From NCBI RefSeq assembly GCF_030705605.1, contig NZ_JAPCKK010000006.1, positions 124,001 through 188,000 on the forward strand: a stretch of DNA of 64,000 nucleotides, given 5' to 3'. Shown here in pieces: positions 42,206 to 51,167 of the stretch (position 1 is its first letter; the number at the start of each line of letters is the position of its first letter). Below the pieces are notes generated by a model that saw nothing but the letters and a program-made list of their open reading frames with translations, was not told where the DNA came from and did no database searches. This stretch comes from Paenibacillus zeirhizosphaerae (GTDB lineage: Bacteria > Bacillota > Bacilli > Paenibacillales > Paenibacillaceae). A program made the translations under genes and the position numbers.

Positions 42206-43915
42206 TCAGCTCGGCCCATACACGCCGAATTCATAGAGGGAATATCCGTACGGCGTGCCTCTGCCTGTTCCCAGCATCCGGACATAGCGGGCATTGGTCG
42301 TCTGGAAGTTAATCGTCTCTGTGCCGCCTTGTCCGTTGGTCTTGGAATATACCTGGGTCCAATTGACCGGAGATCCGCTGTCCGTCGATATCTGGATCTG
42401 GTAGCTGGTTGCATAAGCGGATTCCCAGTTCAGGATGACTTTGTTGATGCTTCGTGTGCTCCCGAGATCCACGTACAGCCATTGCGGATCAATGCCTTCC
42501 GCGCTGGCCCAGCGGGTTGTGGTATTTCCGTCGAAGGCGCGTGAAGGTTCGAAACCAGCTGCCTCTGTCGAGCTGGCTTGGGCGCTTTTACCTGCGGCCA
42601 GGTTCGTGCCTGTAGGAGGAGGAGTAGTTCCGCCGGAGGAGCCTGGCTTCCACCAGTTGCCTGAAATGAACAGCATGCTGAGCAGGTTATAGGAGTCGCT
42701 AAAATAGTTTTCCCGTTGGTTGATCATCCAGTCCCAGCCTGAATTGACCCATGCCTGGTGACTGCTGTCGGATACACCGGCCGCAACGAACGGGGCCACA
42801 AATACAGCAGTAGCATATCCGCCGAAGGCCGTTCCGTTCAACTGGTAGCCATCCCGGACATTAGCCGGATTGCCGCCGGTTTTGCCTTTGATCCAGCCTG
42901 CGATTTTGGTGGAGATCGTTTTGCCTCTCTGGTCTCCGTACAACGCGTAATCCATAACGATGCGTAGGGGAACGCGGGCTGCATTGTAGTAATAGGCGCC
43001 TGTGTATTGGGATTCATCAAGGAACCAAGGCCCGGCAGGCTGGGCGGGATTGCCGACGACAAAATCGGAAATCAGTCCGGTAACCGGTGAGTGGGTGCTG
43101 CTGAGCTGCGCATATTTGCTGTACAGGTTATTGATAACGTTCAGCCAGGTCTGGTCGTTCGTGACAGCATAGAAAGCCCGCAGATGGCTGAGCATCCAGT
43201 CGGAAGGACGTGTGTCATAGGTGGTTTTGGAGTCCCAGTCTCCCAAATTCAGTCCGTTGTTGGTGGTGACGTAGCTGGTTTTAATGGCATTGATCATATG
43301 GGTGGCTTCCTGCAAATAGTTTACCGAGCCGCTGGAGCCCCACTGATCATGAGCAAGAACGAGTGAATAGGCAATGTCCAGGTCTCCGTCTGTCGCCGAG
43401 CCGAAATGCCCCTGAGCGGCAGGATCATCCGCCACAACCCATCCCATCAGACCAGGATTGCCGGAGCTTTTGTAGGCACGCGCAGTTTTGAACAAGCCGT
43501 TATAAATCGTCTGGGCATTCGCATCATGACCGGCCATAAGTGCTGTTATGACCATGCCGTACCCCTGGCCTTCGGAGGTGCCAAGCGGCTCAAAGCCTTC
43601 CGCGTCACCGGTAATATCGCCTTTTACATAGTATCCTCCGGGAAGGGAGGACAGATCATTGCGGAGGTAAGCGGATTTCCAATAATTATAATAAGAGGCG
43701 ACGGACTGGTTCATGGCAGCCTGGCTGACATGATTGGGCTTGATCACTCCGGGGTAACTAACCTGCTGCGGAAAAGGCTTTTGTTCGCCGGCTGCGCTGG
43801 CCGTTGGAGCGGGTCCCGTCAAGCCGAATGCAGATAGGATAAGCGTCAGGCAAAGGAGCGGCGTACACCACATGCGGCGGGCACTTGTAAATGAACGGAG
43901 GCTGAGTTTGGACAT
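42206..43915 (-). CDS. Secreted GH8 chitosanase/glucanase with CBM32-type domain
   Basis: A 569-residue exported enzyme. A signal peptide (residues 1-42, ending TASA) precedes a GH8 domain (about 45-425) very like Bacillus chitosanase ChoK, including PGVIKPNHV, GYYVKGDITGDAEGF, the acid Glu115 in GTSEGQGYGM, and Glu301 in FLDESQYTGAYYYNA at the position of the general base in GH8 chitosanases. A short Pro/Thr linker leads to an F5/8 type C (discoidin, CBM32-like) domain at about 433-569. It should hydrolyse chitosan or mixed-linked beta-glucan outside the cell. AAAGGCAGG precedes the ATG. Confidence 0.92.
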   Translation of the reverse strand: MSKLSLRSFTSARRMWCTPLLCLTLILSAFGLTGPAPTASAAGEQKPFPQQVSYPGVIKPNHVSQAAMNQSVASYYNYWKSAYLRNDLSSLPGGYYVKGDITGDAEGFEPLGTSEGQGYGMVITALMAGHDANAQTIYNGLFKTARAYKSSGNPGLMGWVVADDPAAQGHFGSATDGDLDIAYSLVLAHDQWGSSGSVNYLQEATHMINAIKTSYVTTNNGLNLGDWDSKTTYDTRPSDWMLSHLRAFYAVTNDQTWLNVINNLYSKYAQLSSTHSPVTGLISDFVVGNPAQPAGPWFLDESQYTGAYYYNAARVPLRIVMDYALYGDQRGKTISTKIAGWIKGKTGGNPANVRDGYQLNGTAFGGYATAVFVAPFVAAGVSDSSHQAWVNSGWDWMINQRENYFSDSYNLLSMLFISGNWWKPGSSGGTTPPPTGTNLAAGKSAQASSTEAAGFEPSRAFDGNTTTRWASAEGIDPQWLYVDLGSTRSINKVILNWESAYATSYQIQISTDSGSPVNWTQVYSKTNGQGGTETINFQTTNARYVRMLGTGRGTPYGYSLYEFGVYGPS

Positions 43916-44146
43916 TTCTATTCCTGCCTTTCAGAATGGTATGGAATTTCTGGGCACCCATTTACCTATTTTTAACAGAATTGATCACATTCGTCTATGG
44001 GAGTTTAGGCTCATTATTTCTTTGTTAAGTGAATTATTGTACAATGGTAAAGCAAGTCGGAGGTTCAAATGCTGATGTGCAGCGGATAATATATATAACT
44101 GGGGCGAATTGTGCTCCTGAAATTCCCTGTTGTGGAGGAGAAACAT

Positions 44147-44821
44147 ATGCAAAACAAAGCCGACCGCCTCAAGGCGGCGCGGGTGCCGGAACGTCCCGAG
44201 CTGGATGCGGAGCGGCAGCGCCGCCTGCCGCCCGGACAGACGCTCACTGAGAGCTTTCCCATCCTGCATGAAGGGAGGGTTCCCGAATACGATCTGGCCA
44301 CCTGGGATTTGCGTATTTTCGGCGAAGTGGAGGAGGAGCGGACGTTTACGTTTACAGAGCTGCAAGAGCTGCCTGTAACCCGGACGGTCAGCGACATCCA
44401 TTGTGTGACCCGCTGGTCCAAGTTCGACACGCCCTGGGAGGGTGTGCGTTTCTCTGACCTGATGAAGGAGATCGGGGTAAAGCCTGGTGCCGAATACGTC
44501 ATGATCCATGCCGATCCGGATTACGAGACCAACCTGAAGCTTGCGGATTTGCTGAAGGATGACGTGCTGCTGGCCTGGAGCTATGACGGCAAGCCGCTGA
44601 CCGCCAAGCATGGCTGGCCGCTGCGTCTGGTTGTGCCCGAATTCTACTTCTGGAAAAGCGCCAAGTGGATTCGAGGCATTGAGTTCATGAAGCAAGACCG
44701 GCCGGGGTACTGGGAGAGCAACGGGTTTCATAATACAGCCGACCCGTTCAAGGAGCAGCGTTTCTCGTCAGATGAATATTACATGCCTGAAGATGAATGG
44801 AAGTATATGGAGGCGGATTAA
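44147..44821 (+). CDS. Sulfite oxidase-like molybdopterin oxidoreductase, paralogue
   Basis: A 224-residue YuiH-type protein, the same length as the one at 27195 and closely similar over its whole length (SDIHCVTRWSKFDTPWEGV with the molybdenum-ligand cysteine, then AKHGWPLRLVVPEFYFWKSA). The start at 44147 follows GTGGAGGAG; in-frame codons from 44111 are probably untranslated. It is a single gene between the chitosanase and an oxidoreductase. Duplication within one genome region suggests distinct partners or conditions. Confidence 0.88.
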   Translation: MQNKADRLKAARVPERPELDAERQRRLPPGQTLTESFPILHEGRVPEYDLATWDLRIFGEVEEERTFTFTELQELPVTRTVSDIHCVTRWSKFDTPWEGVRFSDLMKEIGVKPGAEYVMIHADPDYETNLKLADLLKDDVLLAWSYDGKPLTAKHGWPLRLVVPEFYFWKSAKWIRGIEFMKQDRPGYWESNGFHNTADPFKEQRFSSDEYYMPEDEWKYMEAD

Positions 44822-44992
44822 CCCCCGCGCTATAGGTGGAGCAAGCAGGTGCAAGAAAGGGGATGCTTTATACGTTAAGGCATCGCCTTTTTTTGCATGC
44901 GCGGATTTGCTAAAATAGAAAAGAAATCGATTACATATCTTTTACGGCAGCTTGCGGCAGGTGTGCATCAACACTTTGAGGAGGCGGATTGA

Positions 44993-45991
44993 ATGGGACA
45001 GAACGATGGGAAAAAAGTGAAATGGGGCATTATCAGCACCGGCTGGATTGCCGGGAAATTTACGGCTGATTTTGTCCATGTGGAGAACGGAGAGCTGTAC
45101 GCGGTCGGTTCCCGGACCCTCGAAAGCGCCAGTGAGTTTGCGGATAAATATCAAATTCCTCACGCCTATGGAAGTTATGAGGAGCTGTTAAGCGATCCTG
45201 AGGTGGATGCCGTGTATATCGGTACGCCGCATCCTTTCCACAAGGAAAATGTGCTGGACGCGCTGCGTGCAGGCAAGGCAGTGCTGTGTGAGAAGCCTTT
45301 TACCCTGAACAGCGGTGAGCTGGAGGAAATGATTACCCTCGCCAGAGAGAAAAACCTGTTCCTGATGGAGGCGATGTGGACCCGTTTCCTGCCGACAATC
45401 CGCAAGGTGCGGGAATGGATAGACGCCGGGAAGATCGGGGAAGTGCGCTTGGTGAAGGCCGAGTTCGGCTTTCGTTCGGATTGGAAGCCGGAGGGCCGGC
45501 TGCTGAACCTTGAGCTGGGGGGCGGAGCACTGCTGGATGCAGGGATTTACCCAGTATCCTTCGCATCTTGGATCTTCGGCTACGAGCCGGAGGATATTTA
45601 CAGCAAGGCGCATATCGGCGAAACCGGTGTCGATGAAGAATTCTCGATTATGCTGTCTTACAGCGGAGGCCGGACGGCGATGCTGAACGGAGCAGTGCGT
45701 CTTGGCCTGACCAATGACGCCTATATCCATGGAACCGAGGGTTATATTCATATTCCATCCTTTCTGAATTCCAAGACGGCGGTATTACATATCGGGGGCA
45801 AAGAGGCAGAGACCTTCACTGATGACCGGGCTTCGGCCGGATATGTCTTTGAGGCGGAAGAAGTAGGCCGCTGCCTGAGCGAAGGCCTTATCGAGAGTCC
45901 GTCTATTACGCTGGACGAATCCCTCGGTATTATGAGACTGCTGGATGCATGCCGCAACCAATGGGGATTACGTTATCCGGGAGAGAACTGA
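44993..45991 (+). CDS. Gfo/Idh/MocA family oxidoreductase
   Basis: A 332-residue Rossmann dehydrogenase: KWGIISTGWIAGKFTADF, the EKP motif in VLCEKPFTLNSGELEEM, MEAMWTRFLPTIRKVREW and ELGGGALLDAGIYPVSFASWIFG. These blocks resemble the dimeric dihydrodiol dehydrogenase/glucose-fructose oxidoreductase branch. TGAGGAGG sits before the ATG. The substrate is not clear. Confidence 0.88.
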   Translation: MGQNDGKKVKWGIISTGWIAGKFTADFVHVENGELYAVGSRTLESASEFADKYQIPHAYGSYEELLSDPEVDAVYIGTPHPFHKENVLDALRAGKAVLCEKPFTLNSGELEEMITLAREKNLFLMEAMWTRFLPTIRKVREWIDAGKIGEVRLVKAEFGFRSDWKPEGRLLNLELGGGALLDAGIYPVSFASWIFGYEPEDIYSKAHIGETGVDEEFSIMLSYSGGRTAMLNGAVRLGLTNDAYIHGTEGYIHIPSFLNSKTAVLHIGGKEAETFTDDRASAGYVFEAEEVGRCLSEGLIESPSITLDESLGIMRLLDACRNQWGLRYPGEN

Positions 45992-46074
45992 ACCGGTGAT
46001 CCAGGGGATCGCCTTGCTGATATCCAGCTTCTCTTATTACCTTTGTCCGTAGTAGAGAGTCAGCTCAGAATACA

Positions 46075-46125
46075 AAAGATCAAGAGCAGGGGCTGTTGTC
46101 ACCTGTTCTTGATCTTTATCTTTTT
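46075..46125 (+). terminator. Terminator after oxidoreductase
   Basis: AAAGATCAAGAGCAGG and CCTGTTCTTGATCTTT form a stem with one mismatched pair, followed by ATCTTTTT. The remaining 150 bases before the next gene are filled by copy D. Confidence 0.85.
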
Positions 46126-46149
46126 AATATTATTAAGCAGAGGGGAGAC

Positions 46150-46257
46150 GCACGCAGCAGCGGAGAGAACGAAGCAATCCCGGAAAAGCGAAGCGTTCGC
46201 CTTTGCCCCAAAGGGGCAACAGCGATTGTAGGAATGCTTCGTTCTCGGAGCGTCTCA
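46150..46257 (-). repeat. Dispersed palindromic element, copy D
   Basis: Fourth copy, reverse orientation, between convergent genes. It differs from the others in the internal stem, reading GCCCC...GGGGC where the rest have GGCCC...GGGTC, which changes a G-U pair to G-C. The end AGCGTCTC is duplicated at 46257-46266. Confidence 0.9.
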
Positions 46258-46278
46258 GAGCGTCTCGTTGCGCTCCCG

Positions 46279-47160
46279 TCACCCTTTCACAGCCCCCGCA
46301 ACCATCCCTTTCATAATCTGCTCCTGAAAGATCAGATAAATCACGATGGTAGGGACCACTGCAATCGCCATGGCGGCCATGGTCAGCCCGTAATCGGTCC
46401 CGAATCCGTCGGAGAAGATGGACAGGCTCAGCGGGAGTGTCTTGAGCGCCTGCGAGTTGATGAACACGAGCGCAAAGGCAAAATCATTCCAGTAGCGGAG
46501 GAAAGCCAGAATGGCCACCGTCGCCATGCCGGGCACCGACAATGGAAGAATGATGCGGATGAACAGCCCCCAGTAGCCCATGCCGTCAATTAGCGCGGCT
46601 TCTTCAACCTCTTTCGGAATGGACGTCATGTAAGCCGCAATCAGGAAAATAGCAAGCGACAGCTCGAACGCCGTGTAAGGCAGAATTAAGGCCCAATACG
46701 TATCCAGCATGTTGATGTTTTTAAGCATGATAAATAGCGGGACAAGCGTGCTGTGGATCGGAATGAGCATCCCTAGCAGGAAAAAGGCCATAATGGCACC
46801 ACGCCAACGGAATTGGAACCGTGACAGGACGAACGCGCTCATCGCGCCGAGTAACAGCGTCAGGAGCATGGCTAATACGGTAACGACGGCGGAATTGATC
46901 ATGGCTTGCCCCATGCCCGCGAGCTTCCACGCCCGGATCATGTTGTCGAAGGACGGTGCCTGCGGCAGCGAGAACGGGCTGCTGAAAAATTCTTCATTGG
47001 TCTTGAAGGCACTGATAAAAAGCCAATATAAAGGGTATAAGGTCAACAGTGCATAGAATGTGAGCAGGGCATTCCGTATCCAACGTGATATCGGCAGTCG
47101 CTTCTTGTTGCCTCCCTGCCGGGCAAGCGGCAGACCGGAGGTGAGATCGGGTTGTTTCAT
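46279..47160 (-). CDS. Carbohydrate ABC importer permease (MalG-type)
   Basis: A 293-residue permease with six membrane segments and the EAA loop EVEEAALIDGMGYWGLFIRIILPLSVPGMATVAI. CUT1 family, second inner-membrane subunit. Four bases separate it from the first permease. No ATPase is encoded in the cluster; an MsmX-type shared ATPase is expected, as for other Bacillales CUT1 systems. Confidence 0.92.
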   Translation of the reverse strand: MKQPDLTSGLPLARQGGNKKRLPISRWIRNALLTFYALLTLYPLYWLFISAFKTNEEFFSSPFSLPQAPSFDNMIRAWKLAGMGQAMINSAVVTVLAMLLTLLLGAMSAFVLSRFQFRWRGAIMAFFLLGMLIPIHSTLVPLFIMLKNINMLDTYWALILPYTAFELSLAIFLIAAYMTSIPKEVEEAALIDGMGYWGLFIRIILPLSVPGMATVAILAFLRYWNDFAFALVFINSQALKTLPLSLSIFSDGFGTDYGLTMAAMAIAVVPTIVIYLIFQEQIMKGMVAGAVKG

Positions 47161-47164
47161 CAGC

Positions 47165-48049
47165 TCAGCTCCCTTCCAGCTTTTTGCGATTCATAAGCAT
47201 CTGGCTGAGCAGGATCAGAAGAGCGCTGATCACTACGATCCATGTTGAAATCGCTGAACCGTAGCCATACCGGTAAACGGCGAACGTGCTGTTGTACATG
47301 TAGGTTGCAAGCAGCTCGGTCGTATGCGCCGGGCCGCCGTGTGTCATGACGAATACCTGGTCGAACGCTTTAAGGCTGCCCGCGATACACATCATGACGG
47401 TTACCTTGATCGTGTTCCAGATCATCGGCAGCGTAATGTAGAAGAGCTTCTTCGGCCCAACGGCCCCTTCGAGCATCGCGGCTTCCTCCACCTCGGAGGG
47501 CAAATTCTGTATGGCTGCAATGAAAATAATCAGATAAGGACCGATATTACTCCAGATGATCGGTATCGAGAGCGCATACATATTGATATCCGGATCAGAC
47601 AGCCAGGGCTGGGCCCAGGATTCTAGTCCTACCGCATTCAGCAGCAAATTTAATATGCCGATCTGCGGATGATAGATGTACTTCCAGATCAGTCCGATGA
47701 CGACGGTAGAGAGAACCATTGGCATAAATACGGCAGAGCGGATGACACGGTAGAACCAGCGGTTGCGGGTCAGCAGCAGCGACAGCACAAGGGCGATCGG
47801 GACCTGACCGAACACCGATGCGCAGACAATGATAATGTTGTTCTTGAACGAGCGCCAGAACAGAGGGTCCTGGATGACTGAAATGTAGTTATCCCAGCCG
47901 GTAAATTTGGCCGTACCGATTCCGCTCCAGTCAAAAAAACCGTAATAGGCCGACCATATGATAGGCACGATGACAAAAAAACCATAAAGAACGATAGAAG
48001 GCACCAGACAAAGGAAAAGAAAACCTCTTAACCGTGCAGCAGTGCTCAT
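47165..48049 (-). CDS. Carbohydrate ABC importer permease (MalF-type)
   Basis: A 294-residue permease with six membrane segments and EAA loop EVEEAAMLEGAVGPKKLFYITLPMIWNTIKVTVM. It forms the CUT1 channel together with the next gene. Confidence 0.92.
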   Translation of the reverse strand: MSTAARLRGFLFLCLVPSIVLYGFFVIVPIIWSAYYGFFDWSGIGTAKFTGWDNYISVIQDPLFWRSFKNNIIIVCASVFGQVPIALVLSLLLTRNRWFYRVIRSAVFMPMVLSTVVIGLIWKYIYHPQIGILNLLLNAVGLESWAQPWLSDPDINMYALSIPIIWSNIGPYLIIFIAAIQNLPSEVEEAAMLEGAVGPKKLFYITLPMIWNTIKVTVMMCIAGSLKAFDQVFVMTHGGPAHTTELLATYMYNSTFAVYRYGYGSAISTWIVVISALLILLSQMLMNRKKLEGS

Positions 48050-48103
48050 AACCTCCCCCTCCTTTTTTCTTCACTAAAGTTCCAGCACTTGGCCTGTTAT
48101 ACG

Positions 48104-48132
48104 GAAGCCGCACCCGAGGGTGCGGTCCGAAT
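48104..48132 (-). other. Intercistronic hairpin between binding protein and permease genes
   Basis: CCGCACCC and GGGTGCGG pair around CGA; no U-tract on the minus strand. It probably limits expression of the permeases relative to the binding protein. Confidence 0.55.
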
Positions 48133-48178
48133 TTCATTTATCGGTGGTGCTGCGAAGCGGCATAGCTCTTTAATAAAA

Positions 48179-49513
48179 TTACTTGCCAGTGGCGGCCGCT
48201 TGGGTCGTTTGCAGCTTCTCTGCGACAGCGGCGGGATCTCCGCCCAGCATCATTTCCTGCAGTCCGTTATTGACGGCCTCGCCGCCAGCGGCGGACAGGT
48301 ACAGGTCATACACGGGACTGAATTGCAGTGTTTTGACCAGATTGAACGCTTCGTAGAACAAAGGGGTTACCTTCGATTCATCGATTTCGACGTTATACAT
48401 GACCATGGAGTTGCTTTCTGCGATGGCCTTCTGCGCCTCTGCGCTGCTCAGTTTGTAGAAGAGCTGCTTTGCCAGCTCAAGCTTCTCTCCTTCGAGATTG
48501 GCGTTAAGCACGAAGCCGCCGCCTGGACCACCGGTAATGGTGTTGGCTTCTCCAAGGCCGTTCGGCATGGTTGGGAATACTGTAATGCCCACCTTGTTAA
48601 TCTGTTCTTCGGATGCGGCAGCGGCCCAGTTGCTGATAGACCATGCTCCGTTCATGATCATGGCGGCATTGCCTTGAATGAACTGCTGCTCGGCCTGCGT
48701 ATTATCCAAGCTGTTGGCGCCTTCTGGGAATGCTCCTACGTCAACAAGCTGTTTGAAGTAAGTTAAAGATTGCAGGAACTGCGGATCTGCAAAAGAAGCT
48801 CCATTGCCGTCCTTGGCGTTCATGAACCAGTCACTGCCGGTTACACGGTCTGCCATGACGCCGAACAGGGTCGATTGAGCTACCCATGGTGCCTGGTTGC
48901 CGAGGGCGATTGGCGTAATGCCGGCGGCTTTGAATTTTTCAATGGCGGCCAGCAGTTCTTCCCAGGTGGTAGGGACCTTTACGCCGTTTTGTTCAAAGAG
49001 TTCTTTATTATAGAAGAGGAAGGAGGTGGCAGACATGGCGACTGGAGCGGAATAAACCTCGCCGTCATAATTGTAGATATCGGTTGCGCCAGGCAGGAAG
49101 CCATCGGCCCAATCCTTGTGTTCTTCCAGCACTGAGGTAACCGGCTGAATCAGGCCCGCTTTCTGAAATTCATCTGTGAAGCTGCCTGCATAGGTCAGGA
49201 ACAGATCGGGCATTTCCTTGGCGGCGGCTACCGTCTGAATCCGTTGGCGGTAGGCGTCGGTAGGGATAGGCTGTGAATCCACCTTCACCTCGGGATGCTC
49301 CTGCTGGAATTCGTCGATCAGGCGGCGCATCGTTTGGGCACGGAGGTCGTCACCGGAATAGTTATGCCAGATGGACAGCGTGATGGTTTCAGCGCGATCG
49401 CCGCTGCCGGAGCCACCTTCGGCACCCGTGCTGTTGCCACCACCGCCACCGCATCCGGCTACGATCAGACACAGTGTAAGTACAGTGATAAGAACTTTGA
49501 AAGCTTTTGTCAT
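48179..49513 (-). CDS. Sugar-binding lipoprotein of a CUT1 importer
   Basis: A 444-residue extracellular solute-binding protein (family 1) with lipobox LIVAGCGG (Cys21), a Gly/Ser linker, and the fold landmarks LSIWHNYSGDDLRAQTMRRLIDEFQQEHPEV and AAMIMNGAWSISNW. The ligand is likely an oligosaccharide. It lies between YesN and the permeases, giving the standard sensor-regulator-binding protein-permease order. Confidence 0.92.
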   Translation of the reverse strand: MTKAFKVLITVLTLCLIVAGCGGGGGNSTGAEGGSGSGDRAETITLSIWHNYSGDDLRAQTMRRLIDEFQQEHPEVKVDSQPIPTDAYRQRIQTVAAAKEMPDLFLTYAGSFTDEFQKAGLIQPVTSVLEEHKDWADGFLPGATDIYNYDGEVYSAPVAMSATSFLFYNKELFEQNGVKVPTTWEELLAAIEKFKAAGITPIALGNQAPWVAQSTLFGVMADRVTGSDWFMNAKDGNGASFADPQFLQSLTYFKQLVDVGAFPEGANSLDNTQAEQQFIQGNAAMIMNGAWSISNWAAAASEEQINKVGITVFPTMPNGLGEANTITGGPGGGFVLNANLEGEKLELAKQLFYKLSSAEAQKAIAESNSMVMYNVEIDESKVTPLFYEAFNLVKTLQFSPVYDLYLSAAGGEAVNNGLQEMMLGGDPAAVAEKLQTTQAAATGK

Positions 49514-49607
49514 GTTTTCTTACCTCCATCCGTTAATGTTTCTCCTATAATATAAAAACTCCCGCCCCCAGGTAAGGGGAGAGAGTTAAGGGGAGGGGGG
49601 ATAAAAT

Positions 49608-51167
49608 TCAGCAGTTGCTGCGATACTCTGACGGAGTGAGTCCGGTATGCCGCTTGAACAACTGAGTGAAATATTTCATATCCTCATACCCAACGCTTCT
49701 GGCAATCTCCTTGACGCGGAGCGTGGTCCCCGACAACGCGGCCATGGCCCTCTCCATTCGTTCGGCTGTAATAAATTCGATGTAGTTCCTTCCGGTTTCT
49801 CGCTTGAACAAATCGCTTAAATAATTTGGATGAACATGGGTATGAGCGGCAACCTGCTGCAGGGTGATGTTGTGGACGAGGTTACCGCGAATAAAGGCGA
49901 TCGCCTCTTTAATATACCGGTTGGTATTGTCAGACCATGTCAGATAAATGTCCATCATTTCCTCCAGATGGCGGGTAAGCACTCCTTCGGGGTCGCTAAG
50001 CAGCGTCTTCAGCGAGGGCACCCGCAGTCCGGCGGCTGGCATTTCTGCTCCGCTCTCCCGGGCGGAACGCTCAAGCCAGCGGTAGCCTGTCATGAGCAGC
50101 AGTTGGATATAGGCATGGAAGGATTCTGGAGTGGCCTGCGGATTGGCTTGGGCTTCTGTGCACAATTCTTCCGCCAGAAGGTGCAGGTTATCCCGCTCTC
50201 CGCTCTTAAGCGCTCGTATGAGACGGGCTTCATCTTCCGGGGAGCGGGCCAAATCGATTCCTTTCCGTCCCTGTACCTGCTCGGACGTTACCAGCCTGCC
50301 GCCGCCTACGAACCCACGATAGCCATGAGTCTGCTTCGCCTGGATATAGGAGGCGTGGAGCTGCTGAAGGCTCTGAACCACCGGGCCGGCGGAAATGAAC
50401 AGGCGTTGGTCCAGCTTTCGCTCAATGTGGCCGGCTGCCTCCAGAAGCTTGCTGTTAGGATTAGTGACGGCATGGAGGCTAATGACAGCCAGCATGTTAT
50501 GCTCCTGCCGGAGCATGGCAGCAGGGAACAGACGCTTCAAATGCTGTTCTACAGATGACACAGCCTCATCCGTAAGGCTGACCTGCTGTCCGGAATCGGA
50601 GAGTAAGGATATCATCAATACCTGCAGCGGCGGCAAAGGCTTGTCCAGGGAGGAGCCTATTCCAGCCAGCAGGCTGTCTAATTCGTTCTGCTTCCCGCTT
50701 GCGGGTATGCGCCCGTTCAGTAGGAGGTCCTCCAGGACGCCGTTTTGCCGGATTCTATGTTCATCCGCTTTGTTTTTTAGCCTCTGCTGGCTTCTGCTCA
50801 GAATGCGGCTGCGCGCTTTAACGGCTGCGTTAATAATTTCTTCAGGGCTGCTTGTTTTCAAAATGTAATCGGCCACTCCGTAGCGGATCGCCTGCTGTGT
50901 AAATTGAAATTGATCATGAACGGAGAGCACGACGATCTCGGTTTGCGGGTAGGCTTCCTTAATTTCAGCGGTCATATCCAGTCCATTCTTGCCTGTCATC
51001 TGAATGTCGGTAAATACAATCTGGGGCTGCTCGCCCGGGAAGCGGAGGAGCGCTTCTTCCGCGGAGGCGGCAGGCTTAAGCAGCGTAAAACCATGCTCCT
51101 TCCAGGGGATTACGGTGCTGAGGCCTCTGCGTATGATGACCTCATCGTCCACGATCAGCAGCTTCAT
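49608..51167 (-). CDS. YesN-type response regulator
   Basis: A 519-residue response regulator: receiver domain with Asp54 in PQIVFTDIQMTGKNG and the lysine in YILKTSSPEE, a long central region, and a C-terminal AraC double helix-turn-helix (ITLQQVAAHTHVHPNYLSDLFKRETGRNYIEF and VKEIARSVGYEDMKYFTQLFKRHTGLTPSEYR). It should activate the adjacent sugar importer. It overlaps the kinase gene by four bases. Confidence 0.93.
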   Translation of the reverse strand: MKLLIVDDEVIIRRGLSTVIPWKEHGFTLLKPAASAEEALLRFPGEQPQIVFTDIQMTGKNGLDMTAEIKEAYPQTEIVVLSVHDQFQFTQQAIRYGVADYILKTSSPEEIINAAVKARSRILSRSQQRLKNKADEHRIRQNGVLEDLLLNGRIPASGKQNELDSLLAGIGSSLDKPLPPLQVLMISLLSDSGQQVSLTDEAVSSVEQHLKRLFPAAMLRQEHNMLAVISLHAVTNPNSKLLEAAGHIERKLDQRLFISAGPVVQSLQQLHASYIQAKQTHGYRGFVGGGRLVTSEQVQGRKGIDLARSPEDEARLIRALKSGERDNLHLLAEELCTEAQANPQATPESFHAYIQLLLMTGYRWLERSARESGAEMPAAGLRVPSLKTLLSDPEGVLTRHLEEMMDIYLTWSDNTNRYIKEAIAFIRGNLVHNITLQQVAAHTHVHPNYLSDLFKRETGRNYIEFITAERMERAMAALSGTTLRVKEIARSVGYEDMKYFTQLFKRHTGLTPSEYRSNC

